Notes under the pieces: generated by a model
The model's input: only the letters and a program-made list of their open reading frames with translations
Told to the model about the DNA's origin: nothing
Database searches by the model: none
Assembly: GCA_904420175.1 (NCBI GenBank)
Contig: CAJFUF010000009.1
Location: forward strand, 18,385 to 82,384
DNA length: 64,000 nt
From: Candidatus Schneewindia gallinarum
GTDB lineage: Bacteria > Bacillota > Clostridia > Oscillospirales > Ruminococcaceae
Direction of reading: 5' to 3'
Shown here: positions 1 through 8,000 of the stretch, piece after piece
Layout: each line of letters begins with the position of its first letter
How positions within the stretch are numbered: position 1 is the stretch's first letter
Made by a program: the position numbers and the translations under genes

Positions 1-2
1 AG

Positions 3-449
3 CTGTACAAGGACGTGCGTCTGGGCAGCGTTGTGGTGGAACCGGCGGCGCTTCCCACCAGCAAGGCGCACCTGCTGGGCACTGCGGCAGGCGTAAAATG
101 CTGGCGCTTTTCCCGCCTGTGGCTGACAGACGGCAGGCCCTTTGCTTACGGCGTGGCCTACCTGCGGAAGGATCTGCTTCCGGATTTCCGGCAGGAAAAG
201 CTGCACCTGTCCCTGTTAGAGACCCTGCGGCAGGAATATGGACAGAAAATTGTCAGCATCAGCAACCACATCACGGCCAGGATGCCGGATTTGGCCTTGC
301 AGCAAAAACTGGGCATTGCACAGGGGCAGCCGGTCCTCATCTGTGAGGCGGTGGAGGAAAACGACAGGGGGGAAAAGCTGTTTGTGGACACACGTTACCA
401 CAACGCCGCAAACTATGTGTACAGCGTCCGGCAGGTAACGGGGAAATAG
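3..449 (+). CDS. GntR-family transcriptional regulator, C-terminal UTRA ligand-binding domain (5' truncated by window edge)
   Basis: Open frame from window start; UTRA-like sequence (LLETLRQEYGQKI...RMPDLALQQKLGIAQGQPVLICE...FVDTRYHNAANYVYSV). Confidence 0.75.
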   Translation: MYKDVRLGSVVVEPAALPTSKAHLLGTAAGVKCWRFSRLWLTDGRPFAYGVAYLRKDLLPDFRQEKLHLSLLETLRQEYGQKIVSISNHITARMPDLALQQKLGIAQGQPVLICEAVEENDRGEKLFVDTRYHNAANYVYSVRQVTGK

Positions 450-504
450 GGGGCCTGATACCGGGCCGGGTTTTCCCCCGGATAAAATGGAGGGTGATTT
501 TACA

Positions 505-1428
505 ATGGATGAAGGCAGATATGTCATTTTTATCGGCAGCCCGGTTCTGGACAACTACTTCCTACTGGATCGGTGGCCGGCGCAGGGAGATAAAATGCGG
601 GTGGACTATATGGGAAAGCTGTGCGGCGGGATGATTGGAAACGCGGCGCGCAACTGCGCCTCCCTCGGGGTACGGTCCTGCTGCTTCGACGTGGTGGACA
701 CCGACGGGGATGGGGAGCTGATTATGCAGGCGATGCAGCAGGACCATGTGGACACCTCGCACATCATCCGCCGCCACCATCAGGACAAGCTTCTCAGCAT
801 CGTTATGGTCTCCGGTGGGGAAAGGAACGTCTTTCTCTCCGGAAGCCGGCCCCGGCATGAACTGACGCTTACCCCGGAGCAGAAAAGCTTCTTTTACCAT
901 GCGGACTATGTATATGGCGAGCTGCTTTTTCCGTGGCTTATTGCAGACGACCTGGCATTTTTGCAGGACTTAAAGGCCCATGGCGTCAAGCTGGTGTTTG
1001 ATCTGGAAGTAACGATGTTCGCGGACGACTGGTATGAGCGTGCAGCGTGTGCCGACATCATCTTTACCAATGAGTTTGGGGCCGACAAATTCCGGGGGGA
1101 CGGGCCGCTGGAGGCGTTCGCGCACCGGCTGTTTGGCGAGGGGGTCAGAAAGCTTGTCGTCACCCTCGGCGGCAAGGGCTGCCGGGTTCTTACCCCGCAG
1201 GAGGATTTCACCTGCCCCGGCTACAAGGTGGAGGTGCAGGACACCACCGGCGCGGGGGACACGTTTAATTCCACCTTCCTTGCCTGCATTATCCAGGGGA
1301 CGGACGACCGCACCGCGGCCGCCTTCGCCAATGCGGCCGCAGCCATGGCGGTTATGCAGTACGGCCCGGCTACAGGAATTACAACGATGGAGAAAATCAG
1401 GCATTTTATGAAAACACACCGCTGTTGA
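505..1428 (+). CDS. PfkB-family carbohydrate kinase (ribokinase-like)
   Basis: C-terminal PfkB signature DTTGAGDTFNSTFLA; N-terminal GGMIGNAARNCASLG; RBS ggagggtg before ATG at 505. Confidence 0.88.
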   Translation: MDEGRYVIFIGSPVLDNYFLLDRWPAQGDKMRVDYMGKLCGGMIGNAARNCASLGVRSCCFDVVDTDGDGELIMQAMQQDHVDTSHIIRRHHQDKLLSIVMVSGGERNVFLSGSRPRHELTLTPEQKSFFYHADYVYGELLFPWLIADDLAFLQDLKAHGVKLVFDLEVTMFADDWYERAACADIIFTNEFGADKFRGDGPLEAFAHRLFGEGVRKLVVTLGGKGCRVLTPQEDFTCPGYKVEVQDTTGAGDTFNSTFLACIIQGTDDRTAAAFANAAAAMAVMQYGPATGITTMEKIRHFMKTHRC

Positions 1429-1437
1429 CGGACCGTA

Positions 1438-1471
1438 AAGCGGCCGGATGGGACTTCCCATCCGGCCGCTT
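1438..1471. terminator. Strong inverted repeat, likely terminator or transcript-end hairpin
   Basis: AAGCGGCCGGATGGGA-CT-TCCCATCCGGCCGCTT, perfect 16-bp arms; no clear T-tract. Confidence 0.6.
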
Positions 1472-1583
1472 CGCCTGGAAAGGCTCTGCCGCCGCTTCCG
1501 CCGCCCTCGGGGTCTTTTGTCCCGGCTCCCGCCCCCTCCGGGAAGGGCTTCTTCCGACTATAAATTGATAAAATACAACCTAA

Positions 1584-1590
1584 TTCGACA
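1584..1590 (-). promoter_or_regulatory. Candidate 0A box upstream of spo0A
   Basis: TTCGACA = reverse complement of TGTCGAA consensus; second near-match TGTCGAC at 1719-1725. Confidence 0.4.
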
Positions 1591-1766
1591 GTTTTCAGAG
1601 ATTTTATGTAAGAATAATACAAAAATCATCTTATATTTTATTCGAATTTGCCATAACAGAATCTCTTGCAACCTGCGGAAACACATGGTACTATAAAAAC
1701 ACAGCAAATTTCTCCAAATGTCGACAGGAAAGAGGATTTTTGTAACATGGACGGGGATGATAAATA

Positions 1767-2549
1767 ATGGAAGTAAAGAGGATCAAAGTTCTTGTTGCGG
1801 ACCGGGACAGCAACGTTGTCAGGGAGTGTAAAACCAACCTGGAGCCGTACGGGTTTGAAGTCATTGAGGGGAAAGAGGATGCGCATCAGCTTCCGGGACA
1901 AATCCGTTTGGAGCTGCCGGACGTTGTTCTGCTCAGCGTGATTTTACAGGGCTCGGACGCATTGGAGGTGATGGACAAGCTGCAGCTTAATCCGCCCGGC
2001 AAACGTCCGCTGTTTTTAATACTGTCTCCTTACGACAGCGGCTTCTTCGCAAGGGAGGCAGTGGAAAAGGGGGCCTGCGGATGGTTTGAGTTCCCGCTGG
2101 ATTTCGAGATGATGGCCTACCGTATCAAACAGCTGTACGAACGGACGTTCGGCCCGCTTGATCTGCATGTTGTCCAGCCGGAAACCACCCGGGAGATGTA
2201 TGTGACGGATGTGCTGCTTTCCATGGGAGTACCGGCGCAGAACAAAGGCTTCGGCTGTCTGCGGGTCGGCATTGAAATGGCCATTGATGACCCGAAGGTG
2301 ATGGATCAGGTTACGACGGAGCTGTATCCTGCAATTGGAAGGTACTTTGGCTCTACCCCTGCACAGGTGGAAAAGGCCATCCGCCATGCGATTGACACTG
2401 TCTGGGACATCGGCAATGCAAAAATGCTAGCGAAGTACTTTAACTACTCCTCGAAAAATCCGCGGCGCAGGCCGGTCAACAGTGAATTTATTGCCGTGAT
2501 GGCAACAAGAATCCGTATGGAGATGAAGCGGAAGAAAGTGGGTTCCTGA
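1767..2549 (+). CDS. spo0A: Spo0A-family sporulation response regulator with degenerate receiver domain
   Basis: C-terminal Spo0A DNA-binding domain (GVPAQNKGFGCLRVGIEM...VEKAIRHAIDTVWDIGN...RRPVNSEFIAVMATRIRME); N-terminal receiver fold lacking phospho-acceptor Asp. Confidence 0.92.
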   Translation: MEVKRIKVLVADRDSNVVRECKTNLEPYGFEVIEGKEDAHQLPGQIRLELPDVVLLSVILQGSDALEVMDKLQLNPPGKRPLFLILSPYDSGFFAREAVEKGACGWFEFPLDFEMMAYRIKQLYERTFGPLDLHVVQPETTREMYVTDVLLSMGVPAQNKGFGCLRVGIEMAIDDPKVMDQVTTELYPAIGRYFGSTPAQVEKAIRHAIDTVWDIGNAKMLAKYFNYSSKNPRRRPVNSEFIAVMATRIRMEMKRKKVGS

Positions 2550-2560
2550 CCACCTGTGAC

Positions 2561-2608
2561 AGGAAAGCCTGCACAAAAGCTGTGCAGGCTTTCCTGTTTT
2601 TTCTCTCG
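2561..2608 (+). terminator. Rho-independent terminator after spo0A
   Basis: AGGAAAGCCTGCACA-AAAGC-TGTGCAGGCTTTCCT followed by GTTTTTT. Confidence 0.85.
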
Positions 2609-2754
2609 CCGTACCGCTATGGTAAACAGCTGTCGGTGTGCCGCATCCTTTCAAGCGGCACACAGTCCGTGCCCGTGGAATACAATGCAGCAGCGGCATC
2701 TGTGCAAAACCGGACGCCGCTGTCCGGACAAAGTCCTGGAAAGGGGAGACAAGC

Positions 2755-3024
2755 ATGGAATCCATGGGAATCATGGGTGTGGCGGGTATCACCGTCATCT
2801 GTTATTTTATCGCGGCCGCCCTCAAGCTGACGCCGCTTGCAAACAAGTGGCTGCCCAGCATCTGCGGCCTATGCGGGGCGCTTCTCGGCATTGTCGGCCT
2901 GTTTTTTATGCCGGGGTTTCCAGCGGAGGACATCATCACCGCGCTTGCAGTGGGAATTGTCAGCGGGCTTGCAGCCACCGGAGGGCACGAGGCAGTCACG
3001 CAGCTGACAAAAAAAGAGGAGTGA
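2755..3024 (+). CDS. Phage holin-like small membrane protein (Phage_holin_5_2-like)
   Basis: 89 aa from ATG 2755 with RBS ggggag; ITVICYFIAAALK...NKWLPSICGLCGALLGIVG...ALAVGIVSGLAATGG. Confidence 0.65.
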   Translation: MESMGIMGVAGITVICYFIAAALKLTPLANKWLPSICGLCGALLGIVGLFFMPGFPAEDIITALAVGIVSGLAATGGHEAVTQLTKKEE

Positions 3025-3027
3025 ACC

Positions 3028-3061
3028 AAAGGTCCGAAGGCGTAACACCTTCGGGCCTTTT
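3028..3061. terminator. Bidirectional terminator between convergent holin-like gene and dinB
   Basis: AAAGGTCCGAAGG-CGTAACA-CCTTCGGGCCTTT. Confidence 0.8.
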
Positions 3062-4316
3062 ACTGTTTTCGGAACGGTTCCGGGTGCGCCGCATGGTCTT
3101 TACGCGGGTCCAATTTTGCCAGCTGCGGGTCCGCCAGCATAACCGCGCGCTGCACGGTAAAATGGCCGTACCGGCGGCGGATACCGTCCACCGCCTCCTC
3201 CAGCCTGTCCCGCTTTTCCCTTGCCACCTGCTCCGGCAGCAGGGACAGCTGGACGGAATCCTGAATGGACAGATTACACGCCCTGACATGCAGGCTGCGG
3301 ATGGGGACGCCTGCCCGGTGGTGACGCCTGCACAGCCCGTACGCCGTCTGGAACAGCTCCTGCGCACTGGCGGTGCGGTAGGGAAGCGGCGCCTGCCGGA
3401 CACAGGAGAAAAGTGAACTGTCCCGGATCCCCAGTTGAAGGGTGCCCGCGACAAAATGGTTTTCCCTCAGCCTTTCCGCCACACTTTCGCACAGGATGTA
3501 CAGGGTGATACGGATGTCCTGATCGCTGATAAGGTCCCGGGGCGCAGTGGTGCCGTTGCCAACGCTTTTGATAAGCAGCCGTCCGCCCTGCCTGCTGACG
3601 GGGGAGGTGTCGTGGCCGTTGGCAAAGCTCCACAGCATCAGCCCGTTTTTGCCGAGGATGGACTTCAGCGTGTTCTGGCTGGTCTGGGCCAGCTGGCCGA
3701 TGGTGTGCACACCCAGCCGGGCAAGACGGGCGGCGGTGGCGCGGCCCACAAACAGCAGGTCGCTGGCCGGAAGCGGCCACACCACCTGTTTAAAGTGCTC
3801 CCTGTCGATGACAGTGGTGGCGTCCGGCTTTTTCATGTCGCTGCCCAGTTTGGCAAACACCTTGTTGAAGGAAACACCGATGCTGGCTGTAATCCCAAGC
3901 TCGCTTTTTATCCGGCCGCGGATTTCATCCGCAATCTGCCTGCCGCCGCCAAACAGGCGGGTACTGCCGGTTACGTCCATCCAGCACTCGTCCAGGCCGT
4001 AGCTCTCCACCTGGTCGGTGTACTGCGCATAAATATCCCGCGCAGTTTTGGCACAGCGCAGGTACCGGTCGAAGTGGGGTGGGGTAAAAACAATTTCAGG
4101 GCATTTCTGGCGGGCAAGCCAAAGCGGATCGCCCGTGCTGACGCCATGTTGCTTGGCAAGGTCGTTTTTTGCAAGGACAATGCCGTGCCGTTCCTGCACG
4201 TCCCCGGCAACCGCGACGGGTTTGCCGCGGAGGATAGGATTGAACAGGCACTCCACCGAGGCATAAAAGTTATTGAAATCGCTGTGCAGAATGATCCTGT
4301 CGCCCATTGCGCCCAC
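3060..4316 (-). CDS. dinB: Y-family DNA polymerase (DinB/Pol IV type), copy 1
   Basis: DFNNFYASVE, YGLDECWMDVTGSTRLFG, GVSFNKVFAKLGSDMKKPDA motifs. Confidence 0.9.
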   Translation of the reverse strand: MGAMGDRIILHSDFNNFYASVECLFNPILRGKPVAVAGDVQERHGIVLAKNDLAKQHGVSTGDPLWLARQKCPEIVFTPPHFDRYLRCAKTARDIYAQYTDQVESYGLDECWMDVTGSTRLFGGGRQIADEIRGRIKSELGITASIGVSFNKVFAKLGSDMKKPDATTVIDREHFKQVVWPLPASDLLFVGRATAARLARLGVHTIGQLAQTSQNTLKSILGKNGLMLWSFANGHDTSPVSRQGGRLLIKSVGNGTTAPRDLISDQDIRITLYILCESVAERLRENHFVAGTLQLGIRDSSLFSCVRQAPLPYRTASAQELFQTAYGLCRRHHRAGVPIRSLHVRACNLSIQDSVQLSLLPEQVAREKRDRLEEAVDGIRRRYGHFTVQRAVMLADPQLAKLDPRKDHAAHPEPFRKQ

Positions 4317-4477
4317 CCCTCATCCTTTCATTATAGGGTGGGGCAGGGCGGCTTATCCACAGGGAAATGTTCCCACAGAACCGCCGTGCAGCGGCGGCAA
4401 AGCCGCCGGCATATAATGAGACGGGCCCGGCGCCTGCAATGGCGCCGGGCCCCAATCCATCATGGAGGAGCTGAATC

Positions 4478-4768
4478 ATGGAACTGTCAATTTCAATCAT
4501 TATCAGTGCCGTGTCCTGCCTGTGCGCAGTCCTGTCCGCATGGTCCGCATACAAAGCGCGCACGTCGAACGCCAGCGTGGACGACGGAAAGGCCGCAGGA
4601 ACGCTGCAGACGCAGATGGGGTGTTTCAAATCCGGCATTGACGACTTGAAACACCAGCAGGAAAAGAATGAGGAGCGGTATCTGGAACTGAGCGAGAGGC
4701 TGGCAATGGCGGAGGCCTCCGTCAGGCAGGCGCACAGCCGCCTTGACGGCGTTTTGAAAGGGGAATAA
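4478..4768 (+). CDS. Small TM plus coiled-coil protein, XhlA/phage-lysis-like
   Basis: N-terminal TM then IDDLKHQQEKNEERYLELSERLAMAEASVRQAHSRLDGV; RBS ggagg. Confidence 0.5.
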   Translation: MELSISIIISAVSCLCAVLSAWSAYKARTSNASVDDGKAAGTLQTQMGCFKSGIDDLKHQQEKNEERYLELSERLAMAEASVRQAHSRLDGVLKGE

Positions 4769-4934
4769 AAATTAAAACGGCGCTGCGGCCCGTCCGTACG
4801 GCTTGAAGGATAGAGAAATTTTCTGCCGCCGGGGTACGGCTCCGTGAAAGCGGGCCGTGCCGGAACCGTACGCAAGGCGAAACAGCCGGACAGGGCCCCG
4901 CATTATCTTTTGAAGTGAGGGCGAATAAAAGAAA

Positions 4935-4967
4935 AAACGGAACGGGTAAAACCCGTTCCGTTTTGTA
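4935..4967. terminator. Intergenic hairpin terminator
   Basis: AAAAACGGAACGGGT-AAA-ACCCGTTCCGTTTT. Confidence 0.75.
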
Positions 4968-5141
4968 AAGACGCCTGCAAAAAGTTTTGAAATAGACGTG
5001 AACCTGAAGAAGATTGGCAGCGACAAGGGCTGCCGCGAGGGCGTTTGCAACCGAGCAGGTGGGCCGGGCGTGACCTTTTGCGGAAAGAGGGGTGGGGAAG
5101 TGGGCGGACGGCTTGTTTTGAAGCCATAGGCAAAAAAATAA

Positions 5142-5170
5142 GCCGGAGCAAAGCGGACTTTGCTCCGGCG
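5142..5170 (-). terminator. Terminator of tRNA-Lys transcript
   Basis: On minus strand GCCGGAGCAAAG-TCCG-CTTTGCTCCGGC followed by TTATTTTTTT. Confidence 0.85.
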
Positions 5171-5246
5171 TGGTGAGACATCGGGGGTTCGAACCCCGGA
5201 CCCTTTGATTAAAAGTCAAATGCTCTGCCAACTGAGCTAATGTCTC
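5171..5246 (-). tRNA. tRNA-Lys (anticodon TTT)
   Basis: GAGACATTAGCTCAGTTGGCAGAGCATTTGACTTTTAATCAAAGGGTCCGGGGTTCGAACCCCCGATGTCTCACCA; paired acceptor stem, T-loop GGTTCGAACC, encoded CCA. Confidence 0.97.
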
Positions 5247-5362
5247 GAATTCCGTGCTTATCGATTATAGCAAATTGAAAAGGGGATGTCAAGAGAAAAG
5301 TGGCTGGAAGCCCGACCTGTTTTATGATACAATTTTGATAGCCGCAGAAAGGGGGCATCCTG

Positions 5363-5920
5363 ATGGATATTCCGGTAAACAGCGCGCAGCAGATTGTGGA
5401 CGAGCTGGGCAATGTTCTGCTTGAAAAAGTCAGCGTCATGGACGGCAGCGGCCAGATTATTGCCAGCACCGACCCGGAGCGGGTGGGGGAGCTGCACATG
5501 GGCGCCCTGCGCATTATCAAAAACGACCTTCCCATTTTGGTGGAAAAGGAAAGCATACCGGAAAAGGGGATTCATGCGGGAATTAACCTGCCTGTCCTGT
5601 TTGAGGGGAAAATTGCAGGCGTTGTGGGCGTCACCGGGGACCCGGAAAAGCTGAGCAAGTACGCCGTTGTCATCCAGAAGATGACGGAAATTCTGCTGGC
5701 GAACACCTACCAGGACCGTCTGCTTGAAAAGGACAAGCGGCGGCAGCCTCCGCTTTTTAACATTTCCGGGGAAATTTCAGGCAGAGCCTGTTTTCCTCCG
5801 GGAAAAGTGCGCAAAAAACGGGGAAACGGCTTTAACCGTTTCCCCGTTTTCGTGTGTGTCCGGCAGGGCGTGCCTACAGGATGCCGGCGCGTTCGGACAG
5901 AACTTCAATCTGGCGGCTGA
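5363..5920 (+). pseudogene. CdaR-type sugar-diacid regulator, N-terminal Diacid_rec domain only (truncated)
   Basis: SAQQIVDELGNVLLEKVSVMDGSGQIIASTDPERVGE...GINLPVLFEGKIAGVVGVTGDPEKLSKYA matches Diacid_rec; no PucR-type HTH follows and the ORF runs through a terminator hairpin at 5817-5852. Confidence 0.7.
5817..5852. terminator. Terminator hairpin
   Basis: AAAACGGGGAAACGG-CTTTAA-CCGTTTCCCCGTTTT. Confidence 0.85.
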
Positions 5921-7037
5921 CATCGGCATAGATGCGGTTGCGGGTGCTCTCCCCCCAGATACCCTGTGTAATACCGCGGAAGGTGACCTCCCCCAGCCGG
6001 GTCTGCATGTAGCCGCACAGCAGTGTCATGGGCATGAACTGCATCAGCGGTGCCACCCAGCTGCGGCCCGCTGCGGGCAGCTGCACCACACAGGCGCCGG
6101 GAACAAGCGGCTGCGCTGCAAAATCGGTGCAGAGGACGGTGGGGCACCCCGCCTCGACGCTGCGGCGGGCGGCGGCAAGGCAGCTTTCCTTTTCCGCACT
6201 GTTTTCGGACAGGAAAAGAACCACCCCGGTCTCGCCCGCCTCCTTCAGCGGCGCCATGGTGTCCATCCAGTCCGCCGGGGAGTAGAGGGCCGCCGGGCGT
6301 CCGATGGACTCAATGACTTTTGCGCGTGCGAACCACGCCGTGGCGTAATCCGGCCCACAGCCGACCGTGACAAACCGGCTGCGGGTTGCGAAGGCCTCGC
6401 TTGCCTGCTCCATCTGTTCGGTCATGGAGGGGATCAGGGGGCGGTAACTTTCGCAGAAACCGACGATATCCGCGCACAGCGACTCCGCCTGTGCGGCCGT
6501 GCAGCGGCCGGCCTGCTGGGAGAAGCGGATGGCAAGCAGCATCAGCGCCATGGTGCTGGTAAAATAGGTGGAGACGCCGGGCGCCAAATCCCGTTCCGGC
6601 ATGTTGTGCTTGAGGATGTAGTCCACATGCTGTGCAATGGGGGAGGTGGGATTCTCCGTCAGGCCGATGGTGAAAATCCCGTGGCGGCGCGCCGTCTCCA
6701 TGGCGGCAACGGTGCAGGCCACCCGCCCGGAAATGCTGATTCCGATGCACAGGGTGTGCGCGGTGTCAAGTGCGGAGAAATCGTAGCCGTAGCACAGGTC
6801 CTCCGCGGGCAGCACCTCCACCGTGATGTCTGTCAGGGTGTGGAAAGCGGGCGTCGCCGCCACTCCCGCGATGTAGGAGTCGCCGCAGCCGGTGCAGAGG
6901 ACGTGGGTGAAGCGCTCCATGGATTCGCTTGCGAACAGCCCGTCCAGCTTGTCGCGCAGCTCCTTCATCAGCGGGTCCGCCAGCTCTGCCAGGCTGAGGG
7001 ACTGTTTGACGGCGGAAGAAACAGCTTTTTCACTCAT
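5874..7037 (-). CDS. SIS-domain (GlmS/AgaS-like) phosphosugar-binding protein
   Basis: Two SIS halves (VLCTGCGDSYIAGVAATPAF...CIGISISGRVACTVAAMETARRHG...TVGCGPDYATAWFARAKVIESIG). Confidence 0.85.
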   Translation of the reverse strand: MSEKAVSSAVKQSLSLAELADPLMKELRDKLDGLFASESMERFTHVLCTGCGDSYIAGVAATPAFHTLTDITVEVLPAEDLCYGYDFSALDTAHTLCIGISISGRVACTVAAMETARRHGIFTIGLTENPTSPIAQHVDYILKHNMPERDLAPGVSTYFTSTMALMLLAIRFSQQAGRCTAAQAESLCADIVGFCESYRPLIPSMTEQMEQASEAFATRSRFVTVGCGPDYATAWFARAKVIESIGRPAALYSPADWMDTMAPLKEAGETGVVLFLSENSAEKESCLAAARRSVEAGCPTVLCTDFAAQPLVPGACVVQLPAAGRSWVAPLMQFMPMTLLCGYMQTRLGEVTFRGITQGIWGESTRNRIYADVSRQIEVLSERAGIL

Positions 7038-7040
7038 TGC

Positions 7041-7985
7041 TTATACCTCCTTCTGCCGAAGCTCGTGAACGAGCGCTCCGGCTGTCAAAATCTGCCCCAG
7101 CGGGGCCATCCAGTGCTCCGGGGCACTGGGGTGGTGAAGCACCTGCGTGCCCATGGGGAAAATTTCTGCGGGCGCGTCGGTGCAGACAACCAGCGGCCGC
7201 TCCATCCGCCGCATGACGGTGACAGCCTCCACAATGCGGTTCATGCCGGGGTTCACGCCGGAGGCAAACAGCAGCACGGCCGTGTCGTGGTGCTTGCGCA
7301 GGAAGAAGTTGAGATGGCACCATTCCTCCGCATTTTCACAGTTGGAGAAGCGGTGGGTGGCGCTGATAAGCAGGCGGTTAAAAAATCCCGCAGTGCCAAG
7401 CTCGGGACCGAGACCTACTGTCTCAAAATCCCGCGCGCCGTCAAGCAGCTGCGCCGCCTGCACAAGCTGGGGCTGAATCGCCCCGCAGGAAAGGGCGGCG
7501 GCATCGGCGTAAGCGTCCATACACGCCCGGCAGGTGTCCACCGCGCTGCTTTCGGCGCCAAGGGCCGCCGCAGTGCGCAGGGCCAGCACAAGCAGGCCGT
7601 ATACGGCACTGAAATAATCCGGAAGCAGCTGCTCCTCCCGGATGGAGAGGGGCAGGTGGAAAAGGCGGACGTCCGACGGGACCGAAGGCATTTCTTGACC
7701 GGAGGGGCCGAGCACCAGCACAACCGTTTTCGAAGAAAGGCGGACGGTTCCGCAGCGGATTTCCTCCATGGTGCAGGCACTGGCTTTCAGGCCGCACAGG
7801 CTTTCAAAAGCGGGGCAGACAGAAAGGGCCGCATCGTGATACTGTCGGTTCCCTGCAAAGACCAGCCTGTCTGCGCCGGAAAAAAACGCGGCATCCGGAC
7901 CGGAAAGCTCCGGCCGAAGGCGGCAGTCCTGCAGCATTTGCCGGGCCGCACTGTGCGGCCGGGCGGACATGATGTGCGTTGACAT
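7041..7985 (-). CDS. Divergent SIS-domain-like protein, probable partner of the downstream SIS protein
   Basis: Two-lobed SIS-like architecture (LVFAGNRQYHDAALSV...ETVGLGPELGTAGFFNRLLISATHRFSNCENAEEW); coupled operon position. Confidence 0.6.
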   Translation of the reverse strand: MSTHIMSARPHSAARQMLQDCRLRPELSGPDAAFFSGADRLVFAGNRQYHDAALSVCPAFESLCGLKASACTMEEIRCGTVRLSSKTVVLVLGPSGQEMPSVPSDVRLFHLPLSIREEQLLPDYFSAVYGLLVLALRTAAALGAESSAVDTCRACMDAYADAAALSCGAIQPQLVQAAQLLDGARDFETVGLGPELGTAGFFNRLLISATHRFSNCENAEEWCHLNFFLRKHHDTAVLLFASGVNPGMNRIVEAVTVMRRMERPLVVCTDAPAEIFPMGTQVLHHPSAPEHWMAPLGQILTAGALVHELRQKEV

Positions 7986-8000
7986 GGGTTGAACACTCCT

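Noticed and set aside
5724-7982. 752-aa plus-strand ORF
   Set aside because: Antisense to the two SIS genes; low-complexity His/Gly/Arg-rich shadow translation typical of GC-rich DNA.
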